A stretch of 64,000 nucleotides of DNA from Haliclona indistincta (lineage: Eukaryota; Porifera; Demospongiae; Haplosclerida; Chalinidae), in the NCBI GenBank assembly GCA_964017065.1, contig OZ024788.1, forward strand, positions 7,845,202 through 7,909,201, in the 5' to 3' direction. Each line of letters opens with the position of its first letter. Position 1 is the first letter of the stretch. The notes beneath the pieces are model-generated. The model did no database searches and had not been told where the DNA came from. It worked only from the letters and a program-made list of their open reading frames with translations. The position numbers and the translations under genes are program-made. Of this stretch, positions 29,501 to 44,500 are shown in pieces.

Positions 29501-32500
29501 GTTACTACTGGAGGAATAGGTGAAACAGTGTTAATCGGAGCAGAAACTGTTGCTGTGATATCTGTAGGTTGTGTGACGGCTGTTGTTACTACTGGAGGAA
29601 CAGGTGAAACAGTGTCAATCGGAGCAGAAAATGTTGCTGTGATGTCTCCAGGTTGTGTGACGGCTGTTGTTACTACTGGAGGAACAGGTGAAACAGTGTC
29701 AGTCGGAGCAGAAACTGTTGCTGTGATGTCTCCAGGTTGTGTGACGGCTGTTGTTACTACTGGAGGAACAGGTGAAACAGTGTCAATCGGAGCAGAAACT
29801 GTTGCTGTGATGTCTCCAGGTTGTGTGACAGTAGCTGTTATTACAGGTGAGACTGTGCCAATCGGAGCAGAAACTGTTGCTGTGATGTCTCCAGGTTGTG
29901 TGATGGTAGCTGTTACTACAGGTGAAACAGTGTCAATTGGAGCAGAAAGTGTTGCTGTGATTTGTCCAGGTTGTGTGATGGTAACTGTTACTACTGGAGG
30001 AATAGGCGAAACAGTGTCAATCGGAGCAGAAACTGTTGCTGTGATGTCTCCAGGTTGTGTGACAGTAGCTGTTATTACTGGAGGAATAGGTGAAACTGTG
30101 TCAATCGGTGGAGAAACTGTTGCTGTGATGTCTCCAGGTTGTGAAACGGTAGCGGTTACTACAGGTGAAACAGTGTCAATAGGAGCAGAAACTGTTGCTG
30201 TGATGTCTCCAGGTTGTGTGATGGTAGCTGTTGTCACAGGTGAAACAGTTTCAATCGGAGCGGACACTGATGCTGTGATGTCAGTCACTTGCGTTACAGT
30301 AGTTGAAGCTATAGGAACAACAGGTGAAATTGTATCAACAGGTACTGATAAAGTTCTTGTAAAGTCCTCTGGTCCTGTAACAAGAGAGAACGTTGCTGAT
30401 GCTGTTTGAGAAATAGGTGAGGGTGTTTGAGAAACAGAATCCGCCGGTCTACTAAGTGGTATTGCAGTAGCTGAAGCATCTTGAGAAAATGAAAGTACAG
30501 TTTGAATTGGAGGAATTATGGTTGCTGTAACGTCCCTAAGTGTATCAGTAAGCGAGACGGTAGCTGATCTTAAAGGAGAAACAGGTGACGAAATAGCTTC
30601 AATTGGAGTTGACACAGTCGCTGTGAAGTTTACTGGTTGTGTGATGGTAGCTGTTGCCACTGGAGAAGATGGTGAAACCGTTTGAATCAGAGCAGAAACT
30701 GTTGCTGTGACTTGTCCTGGTTGTGTGATGGTAGCTGTTATTACTGGAGGAATAGGTGAAACAGTGTCAATCGGAGCAGAAACTGTTGCTGTGATGTCTC
30801 CAGGTTGTGTGACAGTAGCTGTTATTACTGGAGGAATAGGTGAAACTGTGTCAATCGGTGGAGAAACTGTTGCTGTGATGTCTCCAGGTTGTGAAACGGT
30901 AGCGGTTACTACAGGTGAAACAGTGTCAATAGGAGCAGAAACTGTTGCTGTGATGTCTCCAGGTTGTGTGATAGTAGCTGTTGTCACAGGTGAAACAGTT
31001 TCAATCGGAGCGGACACTGATGCTGTGATGTCAGTCACTTGCGTTACAGTAGTTGAAGCTATAGGAACAACAGGTGAAATTGTATCAACAGGTACTGATA
31101 AAGTTCTTGTAAAGTCCTCTGGTCCTGTAACAAGAGAGAACGTTGCTGATGCTGTTTGAGAAATAGGTGAGGGTGTTTGAGAAACAGAATCCGCCGGTCT
31201 ACTAAGTGGTATTGCAGTAGCTGAAGCATCTTGAGAAAATGAAAGTACAGTTTGAATTGGAGGAATTATGGTTGCTGTAACGTCCCTAAGTGTATCAGTA
31301 AGCGAGACGGTAGCTGATCTTAAAGGAGAAACAGGTGACGAAATAGCTTCAATTGGAGTTGACACAGTCGCTGTGAAGTTTACTGGTTGTGTGATGGTAG
31401 CTGTTGCCACTGGAGAAGATGGTGAAACCGTTTGAATCAGAGCAGAAACTGTTGCTGTGACTTGTCCTGGTTGTGTGATGGTAGCTGTTATTACTGGAGG
31501 AATAGGTGAAACAGTGTCAATCGGAGCAGAAACTGTTGCTGTGATGTCTCCAGGTTGTGTGAGGGTAGCTGATACTACTGGTGGAACAGTGTCAATTGGA
31601 GCGGAAACTGTTGCTGTGATTTCTCCTGGTTGTGTGATGGTAGCTGTTATTACTGGAGGAATAGGTGAAACAGTGTCAATTGGAGCAGAAACTGTTGCTG
31701 TGATTTCTCCAGGTTGTGAGACTGCTGTTGTTACTACTGGAGGAATAGGTGAAACAGTGTCAATAGGAGCAGAAACTGTCGCTGTGATTTCTCCAGGTTG
31801 TGTGATGGTAGCTGTTATTACTGGAGGAATAGGTGAAACAGTGCCAATCGGAGTAGAAACTGTTGCTGTGATGTCTTTAGGTTGTGTGACGGCAGTGGTT
31901 ACTACTGGAGGAACAGGTGAAACAGTGCCAATCGGAGCAGAAACTGTTGCTGTGATGTCTCCAGGTTGTGTGATGGTAACTGTTACTACTGGAGGAATAG
32001 GTGAAACAGTGTTAATCGGAGCAGAAACTGTTGCTGTGATATCTGCAGGTTGTGTGACTGCTGTTGTTACTACTGGAGGAATAGGTGAAACAGTGTCAAT
32101 TGGAGCAGAAACTGTTGCTGTGATGTCTCCAGGTTGTGTGACGGCTGTTGTTACTACTGGAAGAATAGGTGAAACAGTGTCAATTGGAGCAGAAACTGTT
32201 GCTGTGATGTCTTCAGGTTGTGTGACGGCTGTTGTTACAACTGGAGGAACAGTTGAAACAGTGCCAATTGGAGCAGAAACTGTTGCTGTGATGTCTGCAG
32301 GTTGCGTGACGGTAGCTGTTACAACAGGTGAAACAGTGTCAATTGAAGCAGAAAGTGTTGCTGTGATGTCTCCAGGTTGTGTGACGGCTGTTGTTACTAC
32401 TGGAGGAATAGGTGAAACAGTGTCAATCGGAGCAGAAACTGTTGCTGAGATGTCTCCAGGTTGTGTGACGGCTGTTGTTACTACTGGAGGAATAGGTGAA

Positions 32501-35500
32501 ACAGTGTTAATCACAGCGGTAACTGTTGCTGTGATGTCTCCAGGGTTTCTGACTACGCTTGTTCGCACAGGAGCAACAGGTGAAACTGTATCAATCAGAG
32601 AAGAAACTGTTGCTGTGATGTCTCCAGGTTGTGTGACGGCTGTTGTTAGTACTGGAGGAATAGGTGAAACAGTGTCAATCGGAGCAGAAACTGTTGCTGT
32701 GATTTGTCCAGGTTGTGTGACGGTAGCTATTACTACAGGTGAGACTGTGCCAATTGGTGAAGAAGCTGTTGCTGTGATGTCTCCAGGTTGTGTGACGGTA
32801 GCAGTTACTACAGGTGGAACAGTGTCAATTGGAGCGGAAACTGTTGCTGTGATTTCTCCAGGTTGAGTAACTGCTGTTGTTACTACTTGAGGAATAGGAG
32901 AGACAGTGCCAATCGGAGCAGAAACTGTTGCTGTGATGTCTCCAGGTTGTGTGACGGTAGCTGTTACTACAGGTGAAACAGTGTCAATTGGAGCAGAAAC
33001 TGTTGCTGTGATGTCTCCAGGTTGTGTGATGGCTGTTGTTACTACTTGAGGAATAGGAGAGACAGTGCCAATCGGAGTAGAAACTGTTGCTGTGATGTCC
33101 CCAGGTTGTGTGATGGCTGTTGTTACTACTTGAGGAATAGGAGAGACAGTGCCAATCGGAGTAGAAACTGTTGCTGTGATGTCTCCAGGTTGTGTGACGG
33201 TAGCTGTTCCTTCCTGACGAATGGGTGAAACAGTATCAACAGGAGTGAATGCCGTTGTTGCGATGGTATTTGATGCTGCTTGAGAAACAGGTGAGACTGT
33301 TTCAATAGAAACAGAAATGGTAGGTGATCCTTGTGTACGAACTATTGTTGACAACTGTATACGAGATGTTATTGATGGAGAGATTGGTAATGGTTCCACT
33401 GATGTCACTGTCTGTATTGTATGTGTTGGATTGATCGTTGCTGGCAGTGTTCTTGTAGTCATCGGTATCACATTAATTGTACTGGATAGTTTTCTGAAAC
33501 CCAAACATGCCTCACCATTTTGCCTTCTGTTTATGACTGAGAGAAAAGACTACATAAATATTTTGATATGTAAATATTGTGGATGGACTTACCAAAATCA
33601 TTTCTACAACAGCCTAGTAGAATACCTCCACATTCTGAATCATCGGATGCTTCATTACATCTCGTGATTCCTTGTGGAGTCAGTAGATTGCCGAATTGGC
33701 AACATCGACAGCATTCAATGTAGTTGGTTCGACAAACTCCCACCGGTAACCTACTACCATCACAACTTCCAGTAGATATCAAATCTTGTATGGCAGTAGC
33801 ACAACATTCTTCTCCTAATAAACACACTTTTTTAAACAAGGAATAAATTTATAAACTAAACTTACCTAATGCAGGGAACATCACATTAGTAGTGCTGGTT
33901 GATATACAATCATCTGGTAATAGCGTAGGTATGACTGTCAAACTTGGAACCAAAGGTGAAATAGTGTCAATTGGAGCAGTAACAGTTGATGTGATGTCTC
34001 CAGGCTGTGGGACAGTAGCTGATACATCTGGACGAATAGGCGAGACAGTACCAATAGGACTAGAAACAGTAGGTGTAGTGTCTCCAGGTTGTGTGACTGC
34101 TGTTGTTAATATAACTGAAGGAATAGGTGAAACAGTGCCAATAGGAGCAGATACAGTTGCGGTAATGTCTCCAGGTTGTGTGATGGTAGCTGTTAATACA
34201 GGTGAAACAGAAGAAACAGTTTCAATCGGAGCGGACACAGTTGCTGTGATGTCAGTCACTTGCGTTACAGTAGCTGAAGCTATAGAAACAACAGGTGAAA
34301 TTGTATCAACAGGTACTGATATAGTTCTTGTAATGTCCTCTGGTCCAGGAACAAGAGAGAAAGTTGCTGACGCTGTTTGAGAAACAGGTGAGAGTGTTTG
34401 AGAAACAGAATCTACTGGTCGACTAAGTGGTATGGCAGTAGCTAAAGCATCTTGAGAAAATGAAATGACAGTTTGAACTGGAGGAATTATGGTTGCTGTA
34501 ACGTCCCTAAGTGTATCAGTAAGCGAGACGGTAGCTGATGTTAAAAGAGAAACAGAAGATGAAATAGCTTCAATTGGAGTTGACACAGTTGCTGTAAAGT
34601 CTATTGGTTGTGCGACGGTAGCTGTTGCCACTGGAGAAGATGGTGAAACAGTTTGAATCAGAGCAGATACTGTTGCTGTGATGTCCACAGGTTGTGTGAC
34701 TGCTGTTGTTAGTACTGGAGGAATAGGTGAAACAGTGTCAATCGGAGCAGAAATTGTCGCTGTGAAGTCTCCAGGTTGTGTGACTGCTGTTGTTACTACT
34801 GGAGGAACAGGAGAAACAGTGTCAATCGGAGCAGAAACTGTTGCTGTGATGTCTCCAGGTTGTGTGACGGCTGTTGTTACTACTGGAGGAACAGGTGAAA
34901 CAGTGTCAGTCGGAGCAGAAACTGTTGCTGTGATGTCTCCAGGTTGTGTGACGGCTGTTGTTACTACTGGAGGAACAGGTGAAACAGTGTCAATCGGAGC
35001 AGAAACTGTTGCTGTGATGTCTCCAGGTTGTGTGACGGTAGCTGTTACTACAGGTGAAACAGTGTCAATTGGAGCAGAAACTGTTGCTGTGATGTCTGCA
35101 GGTTGTGTGACTGTAGCTGATACTACAGGTGAAACAGTGTCAATTGGAGCGGAAACTGTTGCTGCGATTTCTCCAGGTTGAGTGACTGCTGTTGTTACCA
35201 CTTGAGGAATAGAAGAGACAGTGCCAATCGGAGGAGAAACTGTTGCTGTGATGTCTCCAGGTTGTGTGATGGTAGCTGATACTACTGGTGAAACAATGTC
35301 AGTTGGAGCAGAAACTGTTGCTGTGATGTCTCCAGGTTGCGTGACGGTAGCTATTACTACAGGTGAGACAGTGCCAATCGGAGCAGAAACTGTTGCTGTG
35401 ATGTCTCCAGGTTGTGTGACGGTAGCTGTTACTACAGGTGAAACAGTGAATATCGGAGCAGAAACTGTTGCTGTGATGTCTCCAGGTTGTGTGATGGTAG

Positions 35501-38500
35501 CTGTTACTACAGGTGAAACAGTGTCAATTGGAGCAGAAACTGTTGCTGTGATTTGTCCAGGTTGTGTGATGGTAACTGTTACTACTGGAGGAATAGGTGA
35601 AACAGTGTTAATCGGAGCAGAAACTGTTGCTGTGTTATCTGTAGGTTGTGTGACTGCTGTTGTTACTACTGGAAGAATAGGCGAAACAGTGTCAATCGGA
35701 GCAGAAACTGTTGCTGTGATGTCTCCAGGTTGTGTGACTGTAGCTGTTACTACATGTGAGACAGTGTCAATCGGAGCAGAAACTGTTGCTGTGATATCTG
35801 CAGATTGTGTGACTGCTGTTGTTACTACTGGAGGAATAGGTGAAACAGTGTCAATAGGAGCAGAAACTGTTGCTGTGATGTCTCCAGGTTGTGTGACAGT
35901 AGCTGTTATTACTGGAGGAATAGGTGAAACTGTGTCAATCGGTGGAGAAACTGTTGCTGTGATGTCTCCAGGTTGTGAGACGGTAGCGGTTACTACAGGT
36001 AAAACAGTGTCAATAGGAGCAGAAACTGTTGCTGTGATGTCTCCAGGTTGTGTGATGGTAGCTGTTGTCACAGGAGAAACAGGTGAAACAGTTTCAATTG
36101 GAGCGGACACAGTTGCTGTGATGTCAGTCACTTGCGTTACAGTAGTTGAAGCTATAGGAACAACAGGTGAAATTGTATCAACAGGTACTGATAAAGTTCT
36201 TGTAAAGTCCTCTGGTCCTGTAACAAGAGAGAACGTTGCTGATGCTGTTTGAGAAATAGGTGAGGGTGTTTGAGAAACAGAATCCGCCGGTCTACTAAGT
36301 GGTATTGCAGTAGCTGAAGCATCTTGAGAAAATGAAAGTACAGTTTGAATTGGAGGAATTATGGTTGCTGTAACGTCCCTAAGTGTATCAGTAAGCGAGA
36401 CGGTAGCTGATCTTAAAGGAGAAACAGGTGACGAAATAGCTTCAATTGGAGTTGACACAGTCGCTGTGAAGTTTACTGGCTGTGTGATGGTAGCTGTTGC
36501 CACTGGAGAAGATGGTGAAACCGTTTGAATCAGAGCAGAAACTGTTGCTGAGACTTGTCCTGGTTGTGTGATGGTAGCTGTTATTACTGGAGGAATAGGT
36601 GAAACAGTGTCAATCGGAGCAGAAACTGTTGCTGTGATGTCTCCAGGTTGTGTGAGGGTAGCTGATACTACTGGTGGAACAGTGTCAATTGGAGCGGAAA
36701 CTGTTGCTGTGATTTCTCCTGGTTGTGTGATGGTAGCTGTTATTACTGGAGGAATAGGTGAAACAGTGTCAATCGGAGCAGAAACTGTTGCTGTGATGTC
36801 TCCAGGTTGTGTGACGGTAGCTGTTACAACAGGTAAAACAGTGTCAATTGGAGCAGAAACAGTTGCTGTGATTTCTCCAGGTTGTGAGACTGCTGTTGTT
36901 ACTACTGGAGGAATAGGTGAAACAGTGTCAATAGGAGCAGAAACTGTTGCTGTGATTTCTCCAGGTTTGGTGATGGTAGCTGTTATTACTGGAGGAATAG
37001 GTGAAACAGTGCCAATCGGAGTAGAAACTGTTGCTGTGATGTCTTCAGGTTGTGTGACGGCTGTGGTTACTACTGGAGGAACAGGTGAAACAGTGCCAAT
37101 CGGAGCAGAAACTGTTGCTGTGATGTCTCCAGGTTGTGTGATGGTAACTGTTACTACTGGAGGAATAGGTGAAACAGTGTTAATTGGAGCAGAAACTGTT
37201 GCTGTGATATCTGCAGGTTGTGTGACTGCTGTTGTTACTACTGGAGGAATTGGTGAAACAGTGTCAATTGGAGCAGAAACTGTTGCTGTGATGTCTCCAG
37301 GTTGTGTGACGGCTGTTGTTACTACTGGAAGAATAGGTGAAACAGTGTCAATTGGAGCAGAAACTGTTGCTGTGATGTCTTCAGGTTGTGTGACGGCTGT
37401 TGTTACAACTGGAGGAACAGTTGAAACAGTGCCAATTGGAGCAGAAACTGTTGCTGTGATGTCTGCAGGTTGCGTGACGGTAGCTGTTACAACAGGTGAA
37501 ACAGTGTCAATTGAAGCAGAAAGTGTTGCCGTGATGTCTCCAGGTTGTGTGACGGCTGTTGTTACTACTGGAGGAATAGGTGAAACAGTGTCAATCGGAG
37601 CAGAAACTGTTGCTGAGATGTCTCCAGGTTGTGTGACGGCTGTTGTTACTACTGGAGGAATAGGTGAAACAGTGTTAATCACAGCGGTAACTGTTGCTGT
37701 GATGTCTCCAGGGTTTCTGACTACGCTTGTTCGCACAGGAGCAACAGGTGAAACTGTATCAATCAGAGAAGAAACTGTTGCTGTGATGTCTCCAGGTTGT
37801 GTGACGGCTGTTGTTAGTACTGGAGGAATAGGTGAAACAGTGTCAATCGGAGCAGAAACTGTTGCTGTGATTTGTCCAGGTTGTGTGACGGTAGCTATTA
37901 CTACAGGTGAGACTGTGCCAATTGGTGAAGAAGCTGTTGCTGTGATGTCTCCAGGTTGTGTGACGGTAGCAGTTACTACAGGTGGAACAGTGTCAATTGG
38001 AGCGGAAACTGTTGCTGTGATTTCTCCAGGTTGAGTAACTGCTGTTGTTACTACTTGAGGAATAGGAGAGACAGTGCCAATCGGAGCAGAAACTGTTGCT
38101 GTGATGTCTCCAGGTTGTGTGACGGTAGCTGTTACTACAGGTGAAACAGTGTCAATTGGAGCAGAAACTGTTGCTGTGATGTCTCCAGGTTGTGTGATGG
38201 CTGTTGTTACTACTTGAGGAATAGGAGAGACAGTGCCAATCGGAGTAGAAACTGTTGCTGTGATGTCCCCAGGTTGTGTGATGGCTGTTGTTACTACTTG
38301 AGGAATAGGAGAGACAGTGCCAATCGGAGTAGAAACTGTTGCTGTGATGTCTCCAGGTTGTGTGACGGTAGCTGTTCCTTCCTGACGAATGGGTGAAACA
38401 GTATCAACAGGAGTGAATGCCGTTGTTGCGATGGTATTTGATGCTGCTTGAGAAACAGGTGAGACTGTTTCAATAGAAACAGAAATGGTAGGTGATCCTT

Positions 38501-41500
38501 GTGTACGAACTATTGTTGACAACTGTATACGAGATGTTATTGATGGAGAGATTGGTAATGGTTCCACTGATGTCACTGTCTGTATTGTATGTGTTGGATT
38601 GATCGTTGCTGGCAGTGTTCTTGTAGTCATTGGTATCACATTAATTGTACTGGATAGTTTTCTGAAACCCAAACATGCCTCACCATTTTGCCTTCTGTTT
38701 ATGACTGAGAGAAAAGACTACATAAACATTTTGATATGTAAATATTGTGGATGGACTTACCAAAATCATTTCTACAACAGCCTAGTAGAATACCTCCACA
38801 TTCTGAATCATCAGATGCTTCTTTACATCTTGTGATTCCTTGTGGAGTCAGTAGATTGCCGAATTGGCAACATCGACAGCATTCAATGTAGTTGGTTCGA
38901 CAAACTCCCACTGGTAACCTACTACCATCACAACTTCCAGTAGATATCAAATCTTGTATGGCAGTAGCACAACATTCTTCTCCTAATAAACACACTTTTT
39001 TAAACAAGGAATAAATTTATAAACTAAACTTACCTAATGCAGGGAACATCACATTAGTAGTGCTGGTTGATATACAATCATCTGGTAATAGCGTAGGTGT
39101 GACTGTCAAACTTGGAACCAAAGGTGAAATAGTGTCAATCGGAGCAGTAACAGTTGATGTGATGTCTCCAGGTTGTGGGACAGTAGCTGATACATCTGGA
39201 CGAATAGGCGAGACAGTACCAATAGGAGTAGAAACAGTAGCTGTAATGTCTCCAGGTTGTGTGACTGCTGTTGTTACTATAACTGAAGGAATAGGTGAAA
39301 CAGTGCCAATAGGAGCATAAACTGTTGCTGTGATGTCTCCAGGTTGTGTGATGGTAGCTGTTACTATAACTGAAGGAATAGGTGAAACAGTGCCAATAGG
39401 AGCAGAAACTGTTGCTGTGATGTCTCCAGGTTGTGTGATGGTAGCTGTTATCACTGGAGAAACAGGTGAAACAGTTTCAATCGGAGCGGACACAGTTGTT
39501 GTGATGTCAGTCACTTGCGTTACAGTAGCTGAAGCTATAGAAACAACAGGTGAAATTGTATCAACAGGTACTGATAAAGTTCTTGTAAAGTCCTCTGGTC
39601 CTGTAACAAGAGAGAACGTTGCTGATGCTGTTTGATAAATAGGTGAGGGTGTTTGAGAAACAGAATCCGCCGGTCTACTAAGTGGTATTGCAGTAGCTGA
39701 AGCATCTTGAGAAAATGAAAGGACAGTTTGAATTGGAGGAATTATGGTTGCTGTAACATCCCTAAGTGTATCAGTAAGCGAGACGGTAGCTGATCTTAAA
39801 AGAGAAACAGGTGATGAAATAGCTTCAATTGGAGTTGACACAGTCGCTGTGAAGCCTACTGGTTGTGTGTTGGTAGCTGTTGCCACTTGAGAAGATGGTG
39901 AAACAGATTGAATCAGAGCAGAAACTGTTGCTGTGATTTCTCCTGGTTTTATGATGGTAGCTGTTATTACTGGAGGAATAGGTGAAACAGTGTTAGATGG
40001 AGCAGAAACTGTTGCTGTGATGTCTCCAGGTTGTGTGACAGTAGCTGTTACTACAGGTGAGACAGTGTCAATTGGAGCAGAAACTGTTGCTGTGATGTCT
40101 CCAGGTTGTGTGACTGCTGTTGTTGATAATGGAGGAATAGGTGAAACAGTGTCAATTGGAGCAGAAACTGTTGCTGTGATTTCTCCTGGTTGTGTGACAG
40201 TAGCTGTTACTACAGGTGAGACAGTGTCAATTGGAGCAGAAACTGTTGCTGTGATTTCTCCTGGTTGGGTGATGGTAGCTGTTATTACTGGAGGAATAGG
40301 TGAAACAATGCCAATCGAAGCAGAAACTGTTGCTGTGATATCTCCAGGTTGTGTGACGGTAGCTGTTACTACAGGTGAAACATTGTCAATTGGAGCGGAA
40401 ACTGTTGCCGTGATTTCTCCAGGTTGTGTGACGGTAGCTGTTAATACAGGTGAAACAGTGTCAGTTGGAGCAGAAACTGTTGCTGTGATGTCTCCAGGTT
40501 GTGTGACTGCTGTTGTTGCTAATGGAGGAATAGGTGAAATAGTGTCAATTAGAGCGGAAACTGTTGCTGTGATTGCTGTTGTTACCAGTGGAGAAATAGG
40601 TATGAAAATGCCCATCGGAGCAGAAACTGTTGCTGTGATGTCTCCAGGTTGTGTGACGGTAGCTGTTACTACAGGCGAAACAGTGTCAATTGGAGAAGAA
40701 ACTGTTGCTGTGATATCTCTAGGTTGTGTGATGGTAGCTGTTATTACTGGAGGAATAGGTGAAACAGTGTCAATCGGAGCAGAAACTGTTGCTGTGATGT
40801 CTCCAGGTTGTGTGACTGCTGTTGTTGATAATGGAGGAATAGGTGAAACAGTGTCAATTGGAGCAGAAACTGTTGCTGTGATTTCTCCTGGTTGTGTGAC
40901 AGTAGCTGTTAGTACAGGTGAGACAGTGTCAATTGGAGCAGAAACTGTTGCTGTGATTTCTCCTGGTTGGGTGATGGTAGATGTTATTACTGGAGGAATA
41001 GGTGAAACAGTGCCAATCGGAGCAGAAACTGTTGCTGTGATATCTCCAGGTTGTGTGACGGTAGCTGTTACTACAGGTGAAACATTGTCAATTGGAGCGG
41101 AAACTGTTGCTGTGATTTCTCCAGGTTGTGTGACGGTAGCTGTTACTACAGGTGAAACAGTGTCAATTGGAGCAGAAACTGTTGCCGTGATTTCTCCAGG
41201 TTGTGTGACGGTAGCTGTTACTACAGGAGAAACAGTGTCAATTGGAGCAGAAACTGTTGCTGTGATATCTCCAGGTTGTGTGACGGTAGCTGTTACTACA
41301 GGTGAAACATTGTCAATTGGAGCGGAAACTGTTGCCGTGATTTCTCCAGGTTGTGTGACGGTAGCTGTTACTACAGGTGAAACAGTGTCAATTGGAGCAG
41401 AAACTGTTGCCGTGATTTCTCCAGGTTGTGTGACGGTAGCTGTTACTACAGGAGAAACAGTGTCAATTGGAGCAGAAACTGTTGCCGTGATTTCTCCAGG

Positions 41501-44500
41501 TTGTGTGACGGTAGCAGTTACTACAGGAGAAACAGTGTCAATAGGACGAGAAACTGTTGCTGTGATGTCTCCTGGTTGTGAGACGGTAGCTGTTACTACA
41601 GGTGAAACAGTTTCAATCGGAGCCGACACAGTTGCTGTGATGTCAGTCACTTGCGTTACAGTAGCTGAAGCTATAGAAACAACAGGTGAAATTGTATCAA
41701 CAGGTACTGATAAAGTTCTTGTAAAGTCCTCTGGTCCAGTAACAAGAGAGAACGTTGCTGATGCTGCCTGAGAAATAGGTGAGGGTGTTTGAGAAACAGA
41801 ATCCGCCGGTCTACTAAGTGGTATTGCAGTAGCTGAAGCACCTTGAGAAAATGAAAGGACAGTTTGAATTGGAGGAATTATGGTTGCTGTAACGTCCCTA
41901 AGTGTATCAGTAAGCGAGACGGTAGCTGATCTTAAAGGAGAAACAGGTGACGAAATAGCTTCAATTGGAGTTGACACAGTCGCTGTGAAGTTTACTGGTT
42001 GTGTGATGGTAGCTGTTGCCACTGGAGAAGATGGTGAAACCGTTTGAATCAGAGCAGAAACTGTTGCTGAGACTTCTCCTGGTTGTGTGATGGTAGCTGT
42101 TATCACTGCAGGAATAGGTGAAACAGTGTCAATCGGAGCAGAAACTGTTGCTGTGATGTCTCCAGGTTGTGCCATGGTAGCTGTTATTACTGGAGGAATA
42201 GGTGAAACAGTGTCAATCAGAGCAGAAACTGTTGCTGTGATGTCTCCAGATTGTGTGACGGTAGCTGTTACTACAGGTGAGACAGTGTCAATTGGAGCAG
42301 AAACTGTTGCTGTGATATCTGCAGATTGTGTGACTGCTGTTGTTACTACTGGAGGAATAGGTGAAACAGTGTCAATTGGAGCGGAAACTGTTGCTGTGAT
42401 TTCTTCAGGTTGTGTGACTGCTGTTGTTACGACTGGAGGAATAGGTGAGACAGTGCCAATCGGAGCAGATACTGTTGCTGTGATGTGTCCAGGTTGTGTG
42501 ACGGTAGCTGTTACTACAGGTGAAACAGTGTCAATCGGAGCAGAAACTGTTGCTGTGATTTCTCCAGGTTGTGTAATGGTAGCTGTTATTACTGGAGGAA
42601 TAGGTGAAACAGTGTCAATCGGAGCAGAAACTGTTGCTGTGATGTCTCCAGGTTGTGTGAGGGTAGCGGTTACTACAGGTGAAACAGTGTCAATTGGAGC
42701 AGAAACTGTTGCTGTGATGTCTCCAGGTTGTGTGACGGTAGCTGTTACTACAGGTGAAACAGTGTCAATTGGAGCAGAAACTGTTGCTGTGATGTCTCCA
42801 GGTTGTGTGGCTGCTGTTGTTACTACAGGAGGAATAGGTGAAACAGTGTGAATTGGAGCAGAAACTGTTTCTGTGATGTCTCTAGGTTGTGTGAGGGTAG
42901 CTGTTATTTCTGGTGAAACAGTGTCAATTGGAGCAGAAATTGTTGCTGTGATGTCTCCAGGTTGTGTGACTGCTGTTGTGACTACTGGAGGAATAGGTGA
43001 AACAGTGTCAATTGGAGCAGAAACTGTTGCTGTGATGTCTCCAGGTTGTGTGACTGCTGTTGTTACTACAGGAGGAACAGGTGAAACAGTGTCAATTGGA
43101 GCAGAAACTGTTGCTGTGATTTCTCCAGGTTGTGCCATGGTAGCTGTTATTACTGGAGGAATAGGTGAAACAGTGTCAATCAGAGCAGAAACTGTTGCTG
43201 TGATATCTGCAGATTGTGTGACTGCTGTTGTTACTACTGGAGGAATAGGTGAAACAGTGTCAATTGGAGCGGAAACTGTTGCTGTGATTTGTTGAGGTTG
43301 TGTGATGGTAGCTGTTATTACTGGAGGAATAGGTGAAACAGTGTCAATCGGAGTAGAAACTGTTGCTGTGATGTCTCCACGTTGTGTGATGGTAGCTGTT
43401 CCTTCCTGACGAATGGGTGAAACAGTATCAACAGGAGTGAATGCCGTTGTTGCGATGGTATTTGATGCTGCTTGAGAAACAGGTGAGACTGTTTCAATAG
43501 AAACAGAAATGGTAGGTGATCCTTGTGTACGAACTATTGTTGACAACTGTATACGAGATGTTATTGATGGAGAGATTGGTAATGGTTCCACTGATGTCAC
43601 TGTCTGTATTGTATGTGTTGGATTGATCGTTGCTGGCAGTGTTCTTGTAGTCATTGGTATCACATTAATTGTACTGGATAGTTTTCTGAAACCCAAACAT
43701 GCCTCACCATTTTGCCTTCTGTTTATGACTGAGAGAAAAGACTACATAAATATATTGATATGTAAATATTGTGGATGGACTTACCAAAATCATTTCTACA
43801 ACAGCCTAGTAGAATACCTCCACATTCTGAATCATCAGATGCTTCTTTACATCTTGTGATTCCTTGAGGAGTCAGTAGATTGCCGAATTGGCAACATCGA
43901 CAGCATTCAATGTAGTTGGTTCGACAAACTCCCACTGGTAACCTACTACCATCACAACTTCCAGTAGATATCAAATCTTGTATGGCAGCAGCACAACATT
44001 CTTCTCCTAATAAACACACTTTTTTAAACAAGGAATAAAATTATAAACTAAACTTACCTAATGCAGGGAACATCACATTAGTAGTGCTGGTTGATATACA
44101 ATCATCTGGTAATAGCGTAGGTGTGACTGTCAAACTTGGAACCAAAGGTGAAATAGTGTCAATTGGAGCAGTAACAGTTGATGTGATGTCTCCAGGTTGT
44201 GGGACAGTAGCTGATACATCTGGACGAATAGGCGAGACAGTACCAATAGGAGTAGAAACAGTAGCTGTAATGTCTCCAGGTTGTGTGACTGCTGTTGTTA
44301 CTATAACTGAAGGAATAGGTGAAACAGTGCCAATAGGAGCAGAAACTGTTGCTGTGATGTCTCCAGGTTGTGTGACGGTAGCTATTGTCACAGGAGAAAC
44401 AGAAGAAACAGTTTCAATCGGAGCGGACACAGTTGCTGTGATGTCAGTCACTTGCATTACAGTAGCTGAAGCTATTGAAACAACAGGTGAAATTGTATCA

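Noticed and set aside
29..43295. Long plus-strand open frames (60 to 1,448 codons) across the repeat region
   Set aside because: They are antisense readings of the minus-strand repeats. They start at internal Met codons of the unit, end at marker blocks and lack splice structure, whereas the minus-strand chain has consistent splice sites and phases.
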